From contig JAAEAF010000646.1 of NCBI GenBank assembly GCA_011037195.1, positions 18,027 through 82,026 on the forward strand: a stretch of DNA of 64,000 bases. The letters are read 5' to 3'. Below, one piece after another: positions 22,901 to 37,900 of this stretch. Both the position numbers and the translations under genes were made by a program. Each line of letters begins with the position of its first letter. The stretch's first letter is position 1. Below the pieces are notes generated by a model that saw nothing but the letters and a program-made list of their open reading frames with translations, was not told the DNA's origin and did not search any database. The DNA comes from Triatoma infestans. Lineage: Eukaryota; Arthropoda; Insecta; Hemiptera; Reduviidae.

Positions 22901-25900
22901 TTCATATACTATTTTCTGGTTCATATAACTATCATTTTTATTTGAATAATTTTTCCAAGAAACATTGTTTTGGACTGGGACTGACGGGCATGGCCATATC
23001 ATTTTGTTATCTAAATAACATGATTATTAAACATGAAATGTTTCATAAGTGAGAGTTAAAATTATGATGAAGGAAATTTATATTTTACTTTCTCTTACAT
23101 CTCGTAAAAGTAAGCATTTTTTCCATCGTGCGAAATTTTGGAAATTCAGTTTGCTCCAGAAATACATGTTATGTGGTTCCCTATATACGAGAAAATAAAA
23201 TGTCAATTTTACTGATGTTGTGATATTTCCTGGAAGATTGTGTGTACAAGACTTAATGTCGAATTCCAGGTTGGAATCTTGATTAGCCTGAATACTTGTA
23301 GAAAACTTCAAAACAATTATAGACTTCATTATAACCCTGTCTTCTACTTTTCGTTCCAGTTCTCCTAGGGATTGAGGAAGACGGATCATAATTGTGTATA
23401 ACAAAATATCTCAAAAAATCTGGTGTGAAACACTCACACAACTTTCTCTTACTCCAGTTCTCAAAATTATAATTGACAAATTTTATAGTTAGTGTATCAA
23501 ATTTAATGAAATTCCTCGAAAACTGAAAAAAAAAACCGTTCAGTAAAAGCGCCTCTCCGTTTACTAATTTTCTTGAAACTGGGAATTTTGGCCGTCTATT
23601 TATTTCTAATTAATTTTGTTTGGATGATAGAATTGTATAATCAACTATGATAGCAATTTAAAGAAAGCTGTAACCCCAATCCTCCCCTAAAAGTGCCCTT
23701 AAATAAATTTTCCACAGAGAAATGTTTCAAATAAAAGTTGTAGATCATTGCATGCTTAGTTTATATACGATGTTTCAAAAAAATCGTCTGAGCTATTTTT
23801 GAGAAAATTGCTAAAAAGTGAAAAAAATCATTTATCAAAGTGTTAAAACAAACGCACTTCCGGTTATCTGATTTTTTTCAAACTCTGAATTTCAACAAAA
23901 TATTTAATTCAAATTAACTTTATTAAGAAGACAGAATTGTCTAATGAACTGAAATAGCACTTTAGATGAAAGCTGTAACCCCACCACTCCCCCGGAAATG
24001 CCCTTAAATGAATTTTCCTAGAGAAATGTTTCAAATAAATGTTGTAGCTCATTGTATGTGTAGTTAATACATAAAGTTTGAAGAAAATCGTCGGTGCCAT
24101 TTTTGAGAAAATCGCAAAAATGTAAAAGAAACAGTTAGTAAAGGGGTACTTCCGGTTGAGTAATTTAGATAGATAACGTACTGGCAGATCCCAAGGTGAT
24201 ACTTAAACGGAATATCAAGTTTCAACTTTTTACGGTTTTTCATTTATGAGCTATGCTGCTCACATACATACACACAGAGAGAGAGAGAGACACATGCTGA
24301 AGGAACTGAATACTAGGGGGACGGCGGGGAATGAGAGAGCTGACTTTTTAGCAAAAAGGCTGTAGCCAATAAATACTTGGAAGAAAGTTACAGCCACTTT
24401 CCTCTCACTTTTCTTCGTAACACTATGAGGGAGCGAGAAGAGCAAGAGTGGGATATAGCATGGCAAAACTGCTCAAGTGGCGAAATAACACGTCAGTTTT
24501 TCCCCAGCGTACTACATCGAGTAAAGTTAGGGGATTGGAGACCCAGCTACAAGGTTACCCAGTTACTATCCGGCCACGGGAAATTACTAACTTATTTAAC
24601 CCGTTTTGGCCATACAGGCTCTGCCACTTGCCCCTGCGATCCAACAGGAACTCAGCTCCAGGCGGTCGATCACCTTATACTTGACTGCTCGCTCCTTGAG
24701 GTTGCCAGAGCACCTCTCATCCGCCATTTCAACGTGGTTTTGAATCAATCTTGGCCTCCCATCGATAAATCTGTATTTACTGAGTACAAGTGCATTCTAA
24801 AATTCTGTGCATTTATTAATAACATAAATTTTGAAATTCTTTGAAGTTTAGTTTATTTCAGTGCTGTAGAAGTTTTGTATATTTTGTAATTATTATTTAA
24901 TTTCTTTCTTTTTATTTAATTACGTTATATTCTGATATATCAACAATTAGAAATGTTTCGTAAATTGATTTGTTATGTGATATACATGCAATGTAATACA
25001 TTTTTGTGGAACTTGCTGAAATAAACTTTATTAAAAAAAAAAAACACAGAGACACACACACCCACACACAGACACACACACACACAGACCTTTGCTAAAA
25101 AACACTTTTTTGGACTCAGGGGACCTTAAAAACGAATATTTCTGGTGAAAACTTGATATCGAAAATTTGACACGATTACAATACTTCATCTTACTAGGAG
25201 TAAGAGAAAGTAAAATGTTAAAGTCATAGGATGCTCAAACTATAGGATCCGTTTAGATACCAGCAGCGCATTTGACATGAAAGTTTCAGTTAATATCCAT
25301 TATAATTGGAAGGTGTGACTTTCCGGAATTTGTATTTAGTTATTTATTTTTCAGTTTATCGCGCTTACTTCCCCAAACATCATACTAAGATACATTCGTA
25401 TGTTTTAACCTTCATACCTCACAAGTTATTTTCCAAAAATTTCTGCTGAGTTTCTTCAAATCTTTGCCACTCTTCGTGATATTCACGCATGGAAAATAAA
25501 CTAAGTTTAAAATGTTACCAACCACATTATACATCGCCTCTACGCATCTGTAAATCATTTCAAAAATTCAATTTAAGTATTAATATTTTTGTTAAATTAT
25601 TATAATATTTCTAACCTAATGCTTAAAATGTAAATAAAAATAATTAAAATAAAATACCTTTTTATAAGGCCAATAATCTAGCTTATATTAAATAATCAAA
25701 TACACTAAAATTAATTAAATATTATAATAATAATAATTTCTAATTAAACTGTTAAAATATAAGACATAAAAAAGTAAGCAATAAATTAATAATCATAAAA
25801 CCATATACCAACGACGTCAACTTATAATAAGAAATACGTTTTTAAAATCAGTCTACCAAGATGGCCCCTAGCCCAGTGGGCACTCACACTTACAGTAAAT

Positions 25901-28900
25901 TCAATTACCAATTAAAAATTAACTTAACATATATAAAAATTAAATAAGCATAAGCTAATTAATTAAATTCAAATTTGCTGGCCTTCAAATAACAAAAATA
26001 ATAAAAGATACCAATATAGAATACTCATCATTAAAAAATCCAAATTGTAACCACGTGGTCGAATTCCCAAAATCATAAAGAAACATATTAAAACCAGTTT
26101 TGAGGGGAATTTTTTTTTTTTTTAATTACATAACTAATTTATATAACGACGTGTAATATACGGAAGTTACAAATATATTAACTAAATAAAAATTGTACAT
26201 ACCTCATAATAAAATATATCACATTGCGATATAGGTTGGTATAACTAATTTGTTGGACATTGTTATAGTTAAAGAATTTCTAAACTGTCAACTTAGTATT
26301 CAATTTGTTTAAAATAACTTTATATATTGTATTTCAGGTTATAATAGAATTATGAATATTGATCTTCCCATGATGATGGCACGCATAATGCCGAAACGTC
26401 GGGAATAATGTAAATTACAAAGAAAAATATAATCTTAAGGCTGTGGTAAGGTTCATAAATTTACAACCCCTAATCTAAGTATAATTACATAAGAACAGCC
26501 ATAAAATACAACTTAACGCAATTAAGTATTTAAATTTTTGTTAAATTATTATAATATTTCTTACCTAATGCTTAAAATGTAAATAAAAAAAATATATAAA
26601 AATACCTTTCCATAAGCCCATACATATTGTATTTTTCCATTTCCAACTCATTCATATCGTATCCAAAATTTGAAACTAAATAAAATTAAAAAATATTATA
26701 AATAAATTTAAGATATTACATAATTAATTTTAATAAAAATAAAAAGGGAAGGGAATAGCTATGTGGTTAGCTTACTGGACTCCCACGCGGAGGTCACGGG
26801 TTCGAGTCCAGCTGTGCTACCCTTAGATTTTTTTTCTTCCTAGGAGCCTCTACAGTTCACTGTCCGGTGATGGACAGTGTTGTCTGTAACGAGAGAACAC
26901 TGTCCGGAGGCCGGCAGTGCACTGAGAAGGCTCCGGGCGCCCAATGACCACAGATGTTGATGCGCCTAAAAATAAAAAATAAAAATAATAATAAAATAAA
27001 ATTAAATGATAGAAGAATATATCGGACGTTTAAACTAGCAAGTGCGAGGATTGCAATTTAAAAATTATTTAATTAATAATAACGGAAACAAATGAATAAA
27101 ATATTGGAAATCGGCATGACGCTATAGATATTCTTATTAAGTAAATGTAAAACAGAATTTTAAATATAAGTTTAATAAAATTGTAACTCTTGTGGCGGTC
27201 AATGATCATGAGATGAGTCGGTCATGGTTCAAATTATTCGAGTTAGAAGACAGTGTTATTTCGATTTAATTGATTAAATCTGGAAGTAATAAACAATCTA
27301 AGGGCAAAACTGCTGGACTTGAACTCTTTCTTATGGAGATACATCAAATCCTTATCAATTAACAATTAAAAAAAGAAGAAAAATGGATGCAATAAACACC
27401 AGTATTCAAGAGAACATTAATTACTTACCACATATAGTATCTAAAAAGAAATTCGTTGTATAATGTCTCAAATTAAAACTTTGCCCATTGGCAATATACT
27501 TGTTCCATACTTTGCAAAGTGTTATTGATTTCTCATGGAACATTTCCACATTTGATTCTATCATCTTTTTAGTAAGCATTTTATTTAATGGTTTACGTAA
27601 TTCTTCCCATTTTTTACCTAAGCATAAAACAATGATTAAGGTTAGTTAACTTTGTTATATAAACTGAATTCATTTGGTATTTTTATTCGTCGTAGCATAT
27701 TATATATTTCTTTTATTCCTGAATTGGTTTTGGATTTTCATCCATCTTCAGAATAAATTTATCAAGTTCTTGCAGACAATTGAACGCAATGTTTCTGTTA
27801 CACAGCGACACTTGTTGGACTTCAAATCAACTAGTTGGTTAGTAGAACATTGAGTTGAAATGAACTCTCCGCACCAGTGGCGGCTACTGGTGCTCCCGAT
27901 TGTGCGACTGAACCCCCAGCTATTTGACAAAAAAAAATGTAACAAATTTTCGTATTTTTATTTTATTTCATATTTCAATTTCAAAAAAATATTTTCATAT
28001 TAGTTACAAACATTAGTCACAGTAAAAATGGTATATATTGCCTGGTTTATTCAATTGTTAAATATCAAATCAAACCCATGTATGATGTGAAAAAAAATAT
28101 TAATTTGTTGTCAAATCAGAGAATCAGACATAAAACAATTGGAACGTATATCAGTTTAGGAGCTCACTTTAATGTGTTTGTTTAATGAATAAGCACTGTA
28201 GTCAATTTTACTGTAATACATGTACACACCAGGAGATCTATAAAATGTAGGAAGTTGGAGGCTTACAGTTTGGCGTTGCGCTGGAGAATTTAATATATAT
28301 ATATGTATATATCAAAACATTTCTTTGCGTTATTATAGAAATGTGTGTATTTCTTATATTCTTATTAACTTTTTTAAAATAAGAGTGGAAGATAAAAGTG
28401 CGTTGAGCATTGAACAAACTTACCCGATCTTACCCGAAGTTTTTTGCCCTTTCCACATTGCACTGTAACGGCGTTACTCATATTCGTTATTTTTTGTGAT
28501 GCGATGTGCCTGTGCTAATGTGTGGATTTTTTTATACCATATTTATATATTATTTTGATATTTATAAAAATTTTATGTTGGTATTGATACTTAAAAAATC
28601 GCTAAGATATATGACCCAGCAAAGAATCGATGCTAACACATTGACATTTCCTTTGAACTGAAACACTTTATTTAGATAATAAAAATTTCCGTTAAATTAA
28701 CCATTTAATTTTTGAACTAAAACGGTGCAACATTTTTTCTTTCACAGTTCTTCTGTGGGTTTACAGTGACCGATTTATTGTTAATTTATAATATTTAATT
28801 GTAGGAGAGGGATACAAGTTTTTACTTATCTCTTAGCTTACTTCATGATTTCTATCTAGCTAAGCTGTTAATAATGAAAGATAATGTAAGTAATTTGAAA

Positions 28901-31900
28901 AAACAAAAAATGTCGAACCCCCCCTCACATATCCAAGTCAGGAGCCATATCCTCACATCCATATCCTCTGATGATGGATGAAAATTTGAAACCAGTCAGA
29001 AATAAAAGAAATATGCATGCTACGTCGGATAAAATACCAGATGTTATCCAGCATTGCGGATCCGTCTATATATTCAAAAGTGAATTTAATTAGTACATTA
29101 TAAATCAAAATGTAATTAATAATAATACTAATAATAATAATAATATTATATATTTTATATTACCATTTCTAACGAATAACCCGTTTCCTATTAATCCAAT
29201 GAAATGATAAACTGGATCTTTTCTCAAAGCATCTGGACTTGACAGTATTGTCTGTTAAAATACATAAAGAATGAGTAAAAGTAATAATTTATAATGAATA
29301 ACAATGAATATGAAAAAACAACTTTCAATTATGCCAGCCTTTCGAAAAATTTCCTTATCATTTTCAAGGATTATTAGAATAACTACACACACAGTCTTCT
29401 AGGGTAGAGGTAAAAAATTGTTAGAACGTAATAATCTTAGAAAATATAACTATAACATATAAAAACATAAAAAACAAACAAAAAAAAAAGTAAAATAAAA
29501 ATAAAAGTAATTTTACTTATGCTAAATCATTTATATAATGTGATAAAATCAGTTGCCGTATTTGAGTTTTTTTTAAATAGTTTAGTTTGAGTATTAAATA
29601 ATTTAAATTTTAATTTTTTTTTTTTTTTTTTAATGGTTCTTTGTGTTGTGGTTTTTAATGGTTCTATTTTTAAAGTATATGTTCTGTAAAATTTTGCTCT
29701 GCATATTTTCGGACTGAATATATCCGTGAAACCAAAAAAAAAAAAATCTGGTATGAAACACTCACACAACTTTCTCTTACTTTCGTTCGCAAAATTATAA
29801 TTGACAAATTTTTATAGTTTGTGTAACAAATTTAATGAAATTCGACGAAAACTGAAAAAAAAAAACTGTTCAGTAAAAGCGCACTTCCTGTTAACTAATT
29901 TCCTTGAATCTTGGAATTTTGGCCATCCATTTAATTCTAATTAATTTTGTTTGAATGATAGAATTGTATAATCAACTATGATAGCACTTTAGAAAAAAAA
30001 ACATACCCCCCCACCCGTAAAAGTGGCATTAAATGAATTTTCCTAGAGAAATGTTTTAAATAAAAGTTGTAGATCATTGTATGTGTAATTGATAAACCGT
30101 ATTTGAAGAAAATCGTGGGAGCCATTTTTGAGCAAAAATCGCGAAAAAGTGGAAAACAAACTTGTAAAGTGGTATTTCCGGTTGAGGAATTTTGATAGAT
30201 AACGTGCTGTCAGATCCTAAGTTGTACCTAAACGGAATATCAAGTTTCAACTTTCTACGGTTTTTCATTTTTGAGCTATGCTGTTCACATACATACACAC
30301 ACAGACTATTTGCTAAAAACCACTTTTTTGGACTAAGGGGACCTCAAAACGGATATTTCCGGTGAAAACTCGATATCGAAAATTTGACACGATTACAATA
30401 CTTCTTCTTACTAGGAGTAAGAGAAAGTAAAAAAAAAACAAAAAACAAAAAACGTGAATCTGTTTGGGAAATAGCATGTTTTTTTCTTGGGCCAATCGTT
30501 AAAGAACTTACGCGTTGGTCTAGTGGCTAGCGCACTCGCCCTTTGGTGCGAGAATTCGGGGTTCGATTTCCTTGAGGGCTCACTTTTTCCATATGGAAGC
30601 TGCAGTTGGTAGCGCAACTAGATAGCGAAAGCCGGAACTAAAAGGCGCGGGAAAACCGCATTTCACATACTCCCAATACAAATAGCCGTCTGGTAAGCCT
30701 TGGCCTTTCACGGGTTATTTAGGTTTAGGTTTACAACATAAAAATATTTATTAAAAAGCAAATAAATCTTACATAAATTGAAAAATAAAAGTATTATAAC
30801 TTGAAATTGAAAATATTTTATTTACATATAACTTATACAGATACATTTTACAGCAAGTGTTTCAGGCCTCTGCTATATACACAAAACACTACACATATGA
30901 AACTAAAATTAAAATAAATCAAATTTTACAAATTAAAGAAAACAATTAAAAAAAAAAACTTTAACATGAGATTAAAACTAATTTTAGTTTTAAAACCCAC
31001 AATTTATACTATATTTAATTTTTTTTTTTTTTTTTAACTTTCTCTTACTCCTCCTATTAAGAGGAAGTATTGTAATCGTGTCAAATTTTCGATATCGAGA
31101 TTTCATAGGAAATATCCGTTTTGTGGTCCCCTGAGTCCAAAAACCTGGTTTCTATCAAATTGTGTGTGTGTGTGTGTGTGTGTTTATGTATCTAGGTGAA
31201 CAGCATAGCTCAAAAACGAAAAACCGTAGAAAGTTGAAACTTGATATTCCTTTTAGATATCAACATGGATCTGACAGTACGTTATCTATATCAACTACAC
31301 ATACAAAGAGCTACAATTTCTATTTGAAACATTTCTCCGACAAAATTCATTTAAGGTCACTTTTGGGGAAGGTTGGAGTTAGGTTTTCATCTTAACTGCT
31401 GTTTCAGTATATTAGACAATTCTGTCATCTAAATAATATTAATTATAATTAAATGTGTTGTTGAAATTCCGAGGTTGAAAAAATAGTGCGTTTTTACTGA
31501 AATGTATTTTTCAGTTTTCTGATATTTGCTCGAAAATGGCTCCAACAATTATCTTTAAACTAGGAATGTGAACTACACATATAGAGAGCTACAACTTTTA
31601 TTTTAAACATTTCTCCTAGAGAAATCATGTAAGGTGTCTTTTGGGGAGGGATGGGGTTATGTTTTTTAATAAAGTGTTGATTATACAATTCTACTATCCA
31701 AACAAAATTAATTAGAAATAAATAGATGGCCAAAATATTGAGTTTCAAGAAAATTAGTAAACCGAAACTGCGCTTTTACTGAACATTTTTTTTTTTTCAG
31801 TTTTCGACGAACTCCAATGAATTTCATCAAATTTGATACACATCTCTAAAATTCGTCAATTACAATAGTCAAAACTGGACTAAGAGAATGTTGTGTGAGT

Positions 31901-34900
31901 GTTCCACAACAAATTTTTTTATTTATTAATTTATTTTGCAAATGTACAACAAGCACATTGATGTTTTTTTTTTGTTTTTTTTTAAGGCGCCTCAACATCT
32001 GTGGTCATTTGCGTCCGGAGCCTCCTCAGTGCACTGCCGGCCTCCGGACAGTGTTCTCCCGTAACAGACAACACTGTCCATCACCGGACAGTGAGCTATA
32101 GGGGTTCCTAGGAAGAGAAAATCTAAGGGCAGCCGGCTGGATTTGAACCCGTGATCTCCGCGTTACTAGTCCAGCGCGCTACCAGTGAGCTAATCCCTTC
32201 CCTAGCACATTGATGAATGCGTTATGTGTATATTTATATATATATACTCGTATATATATTATAGTTAATATATCAATATGTACATGTTGCTTGAGAGATA
32301 TGAACTACGACCATCCTGTTATAGAAGCCGTTAGTTTCCCTCCTAATGCAAGCTTACACAGCAGCTACCCCATAAAGTCGGCGTTATACGTTAAGATAGT
32401 CGCGTGGCCACCGCCGCTTCAGCTTCCGACTAGAATTTTTGGAAAGTGTTCTGGTGGACATATTCTGGATCAGAGGATTATGGTGACAATTTAGTTAGGA
32501 GTGGAATTCTGTTAACTAAATTGAACTAGCTCTGAGATGAATGGAATTTTAAGATTGTAGTGGATTGGAGACGTAGAAGGGAGCATCAGCTACTGTTCTC
32601 GGGATCTTAGATTGTAGGGTTGGAAGTCGGTTAAGGTTGGATTGTTTTGCAGTGCCGTAGAGTTCTATGCCATATGTCCAAATGGGAGCTAGAAGTGCAG
32701 TGTATAGCATTTTCTTGTTCGTTAGGGTCAGTTTTGAACGTTTGCCAAGTAGTTTTTTTAACATTTTGTACCTTAAATTGTAGTCAATTCGTTCCAGTCT
32801 GGCATGGGTGTTCCACGTTAGCCGTTTGTAAAGATATAATCCGAGATATCGTAAACGGTATTCCGTTTAGGTATCACTATGGGATCCGTCAGTAAGTTAT
32901 ATTTTCTTTACTGAGTTATCACGTACATTAATTTATTCTTGTTCATTATCCCTAAAGAATTTTTTGTATTACATAAACAAAATATCATATCTGATACTAA
33001 TATCTTTACTATGGGCTCTCGAAAGGATTTCATGCTTATTTATTTATTTATTGTCATTAATGGGCAATATAACCCTTTTATAAATGACTATATAACATAA
33101 ATAATTGCATACACAAAATCCAATTAACCAAAACAACCGTCATATCGATTAAATATAAACTAAATAACCTTTTTCGCCTGTTCCTTACGGTAAAGAATAA
33201 TCTTTATTAACGTAAATACAGTTTTTTTTTTTTTTTTACTTGATTATTTTTTGTGAAAGTAACATTGAATAAATAACCTAACTTATTTGGAATTTTTATT
33301 TTAACAATTCTGTCAATTTCATTTTTTTTTTTTGGTTCCTTAGGTTTATTTCTAACACATCATTACAAAATGAATTTAAGAATGTTGGTTTCTTCATTAC
33401 TTGGCCAGAAAATATTAAATTGTTTTTTTCTGCTCAAATTTTCTAGAATTTCAAATTCGTTTCTCTAATATCATATCTTCTTTCTCCTGTAATTTATCCA
33501 TGGCATTTTTCAACGTATAGTTTACTTCTTGAAGTGCTTTGATATGATATTTTAATTCGTCAGTAGCCCCTTTTTTAACCAAACCCTTTTTTATTTTATT
33601 TATTCATTTATTTATTTATTTGTATCTGTATTATATATACATTGGCAAATGTGTATGTACAAGATATTATACAAATTGTGACACTGTACTGGGATCAGCG
33701 CCACAACTACGACAGCGTGATAGAAGAAACCAGCCTGCGCTGGAACTTCCAAGGACTTACTGACAGGTTGGAAGAGAAGGAGATCACGAGGCCAACGACG
33801 CTTTAATCGCCGTGGAATATTTTCAGGATGGGACGTTGTGGATAATGTTTGGGCGGCAGGATTTGGGTGGACTTCTAGGTTTTTGTGGAATTTCTGGAAA
33901 CGGGTGTGGATAAGATCATTGACGAATGGTTCGATTAGAAACCTAACAGCGTGCATTAAGGATTCGGCAAAGGACTTTGGATTGGAAAGATTATATGGGT
34001 TGGAGGGTTTTGCGGATCCCTACAATTCTGCTCCATATTGTGTCCATATAGGTCTGAGTAGAGTTTGTTTCGTAAAGAGTGAGTTGTTGTGTATTATCAT
34101 GGTGTATTTAGGTCTCTCCTAATTAGTCCCTGGTGTCTGTTCACTAGTTTTCTTTTAAGTCTTGTCCAAACCCTTAAAGCACTAAATGAAGCAATCAATT
34201 TTTCTTGAAGTTTTACTAATTTCCTCTTCCTTATCCATATGTTACGATTTTTTTTTTATATAAATATTCTCTTCTTTCTTGACTATCTTCACCGCTTAGC
34301 TCTGGAGAAGACCGTATTCACTTTATAGTTTTGCTTCTTTGTTGATTTTAAAAATGAAAACCAGAAATTCCTTTATTGTTCTCAGCATCAATAAATGTAC
34401 TTTATTGTCCCTTTAAATTATAAAACAATGAATTCAATACTGGGATTTAATAAAGACTAAAATTAAACTAATTATGCTCTTAAATATGAGGCTGTTTATT
34501 TATTTCTGGAACGAACTAACCCTTACCACCAACTCAATATAAATAAACAATTTTTTAACTCTTCAAAGTCGAATAAATTGTAATTATTAACCCACAAATA
34601 ACTACTCAATCACTTGATAGGAATCACTGAAAATTGCCTCTATTCAATAGTAAATAAATAAGCCTTTTTCTAAAAAGAAAAGAAGCAAAATACAAAATAA
34701 AATAAAAAAATAGAAAACTTTATAACACTGATAGCACTAGCACTGCACTTTACATAAACATGCACGCACTCGCGCACTAGCATTCTCTGAGAAGAGAAGC
34801 TTCCCAGCGGTAGCACTCCCTGTTAGCTGAGCTAAATGCTCTCATCGCTTGAAGAAAGGAAATCGCTAGGCCACTAGCGTTTTAAACGCCTGGGAGGTTA

Positions 34901-37900
34901 TCGGGAATAGTGCGGGAGGATAGGTGGCGGACTAAAGGATTAGAATGGGATTGTAGGGATTGATGGAATTTCATATATCGTGTTCGGGCAAATGGAAACA
35001 TAGAAAGGAGCATTAACGATGGTGCGGAGGATTTTGGATTGAAGGGATTGTTGTCTTTGGAGATTGGAACGTTTAGTTGAATCCCATAGCTTAATGCCAT
35101 ACGTCCAGATGGGTTTTAATATTGAGGTATAAATCAGTCTTTTATTGTTTAGGGACAGTTTAGATCTGTTATCTTGTAGTCGTTTGAATAATCGATAGCG
35201 TCTGTTGAGTTGAGTTCTTTTCAGTCGTGTGTGAGGGTTCCAGTTTATTCTTTTGTCTATGAACAACCCAAGGTAGCAGACGTCATTAGTGGATGGGATA
35301 GGAATTAAATTGTAATAGATTGGTGGAAGAGTGATGCGGCGTAGGGTGAATGTAATATTTTGGGATTTATTTTCATTTAATTTGATATTCCATCTATTGA
35401 ACCATTTCTCTAAGTAGAAGAGATGGATTTGGAGATTTCTATGTGCTATTACTGGGTCTTGGTGAGAGGATTGAATTGCAGTGTCGTCTGCATAGATGAG
35501 GAGAACAGTTTCTGAATGGGTTGGGATATCTGTTGTGTATATTGTGTACAGGATGGGACCAAGGATACTGCCTTGCGGAACGCCCGCTTCGGCTATATAG
35601 ATAGGAGAGACTGAGGTTCCGACTTGTACCCGAAAGTAACGGTCTGTCAAATAGGACTTTAAGATAAGATAATAGGTAAACGGAAAATAAAAAACAAACA
35701 TCATTTCTTTGAGTTAGTAAAAGAAAATGTTTAACCGTATTTTTAAATTGGAAACTAGACCTATTTTCGGGCAAAGACCTTTCCCAGTTTTTTCCAGTTC
35801 TTCTGCTTTTCCCAAGATGTTTCCATCCAACTGAACTGCCATTAGTTCATCACACCGTCTCAAGTATTGGGTACCTCTTCTTCTTTTCTAATATTATTGG
35901 GAGATTTTTGTAAAGAGTAAGATAAAGCGAGATTATTGGTACTGGCATAGGTACGAAGAATGTTTTAGATGTTTGAGAAGTATTATAACGACTGAAAAAT
36001 TGGCAACTTGCCATTTATAGGAAAGGTGGAAAGGAATTAACAAGATTTTTGATGTTGAGTAGATGCCATCATGCAATCGAATACTAGGGCAAAATGGAAA
36101 GTTCTCAGCCTAACCCATAGATGGCATTATTACAAATGAAATTACTGTTTTTTTATGTTGGCACACTTGTTGCAAAAGTAAAAATATCAAATGTGAATTT
36201 GATCAGACAAATAGTTTGTTTTATACGGTGGTTTAAAGTTAGCGTGTTGTGTGTTTTTGACAAATTGAATAAACTTGAATATCATTCTGTCATACTTCGT
36301 TTTGGATGGTTTATTGCCAACAGAAATTTATCTAAAATTGGTGAAAGCAGTCTGCACCTTTATTATCAATAGTAAAAAAAAAAAAAAAAAAAAAAAATGA
36401 GCAGCTGAGTTTAAACGTGGTCGGTAGTACATCGATTGAAGGTGACCCACGTGACGGACGGCCAAAAACTGCAACTACCGTAGAAAATGTCGAGAATATA
36501 CACAATATGGTTCAGGGTAATCGCCAATTAAAGGTGTATGAGATAGCCAAGTCTGTAGGGATCTCAAAAGAAAGGGTATGGCACATTTTAGACGAAGAAC
36601 TCAGTATTGAGAAAGCTTTGTGCAAGATGGGTGTATGGATGCATTTGTTAAATGCTGATCACAAACAAATGAGGAATCATGTTTCTCAGCAATGCTTGTT
36701 TTGTGTTAAGAAGAATCCATCCGATTTTTTGTGCTAATTTGTTACGATGGATGAAATGTGGTTCCCCCACTTTACACATGAGTCAAAACAACAGTCCAAT
36801 GAGTGGATAGAAGCCGGTGGTTCTGCACCTAAGAAAGCAAAGACAATTGTATCGCTGGGAAGGTTGTGGCTAGTGTTTTGGGGGGGGGGATTCCAAAGGG
36901 ATTCTTTTAATTCACTACCTGCCAAAGGGTCAAACAAGTAATCTATGCACATCTTCTTGACCAGCTAAATGAAAAAATTAGAGAGAAAAAGCCAGCGTTT
37001 GGAAAAGAAAAACATCCTCTTTCACCAGGACAAAGCAACCCACAAAGGCGCTTTGGCAATGGAAAAATTGAGGGATTTGAAGTATGAATTGTTGGGGTAA
37101 TCCTCCCTATTCGCCAGATTTGGCTGCCCTGACTTTCATCTATTCCAAATTTGAAGAAATTTTGGCTGGAAAAAGTTTTGGGTCAAATGAAGAGGTGATA
37201 GCAACGGTAAATGGATATTTTGAAGACCTTCAAGAATCGCAATTCACGAACTGAATCCATTTATTGGTGAAACGTTGGGCAACGTGTATTGAACTAAAAG
37301 GAAATTACATTGAAAAATAAATGCATTTTTAAAATTAAAAAAAAAAAACGCATTTTCACTACTACGCCGTGGGCAAGATGGAAAGTTCTGGGACTAGTAG
37401 TAAAAAAGAGTTATTTTTCAATTTTAAAAATGCATTTATTTTATTGAGCTGTGTAAATCACATAACATATACGGAAGTTTGAAGATATTAGGCTGTGTTT
37501 ATGTTAAAGAAGAATGTATGGAATAGATTTTTAAATGCTAAATAGATTCTAGTGGCGTGCAATTAAATGTATAAAGAGTTTAGCATGAATAAGACACAAA
37601 ATTACAAAAAGCTATGTGCATTCAAAAAAAAAGTTTTTTTTTAGAAGTTTAATAATTGCATTATAAAATATCAGTCAACATATGCATATCAGTCGTGTTC
37701 TGAACTCTGGACAGGCAACATCTAGTCTGTTCGAGGGCTGTATACTAGACTTATAAACTTATACCACATAGTTTTTCTAGTTTTTTCCTTTTTAATTATA
37801 ATTTCCATTCTCTTTCTGAAATCGCTGTTTTTTTATTTTTATTTTTATCTTTACTTTATTTCTATTTTTGATTAGTATTATTTTTTTTTAAAAATATTAT

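Noticed and set aside
23078..23404. 108-codon minus frame
   Set aside because: It lies in a diverged repeat and has no recognisable domain.
31162..31395. Plus frame starting with a Cys-Val repeat
   Set aside because: The start is translated TG microsatellite inside the 1-kb repeat.
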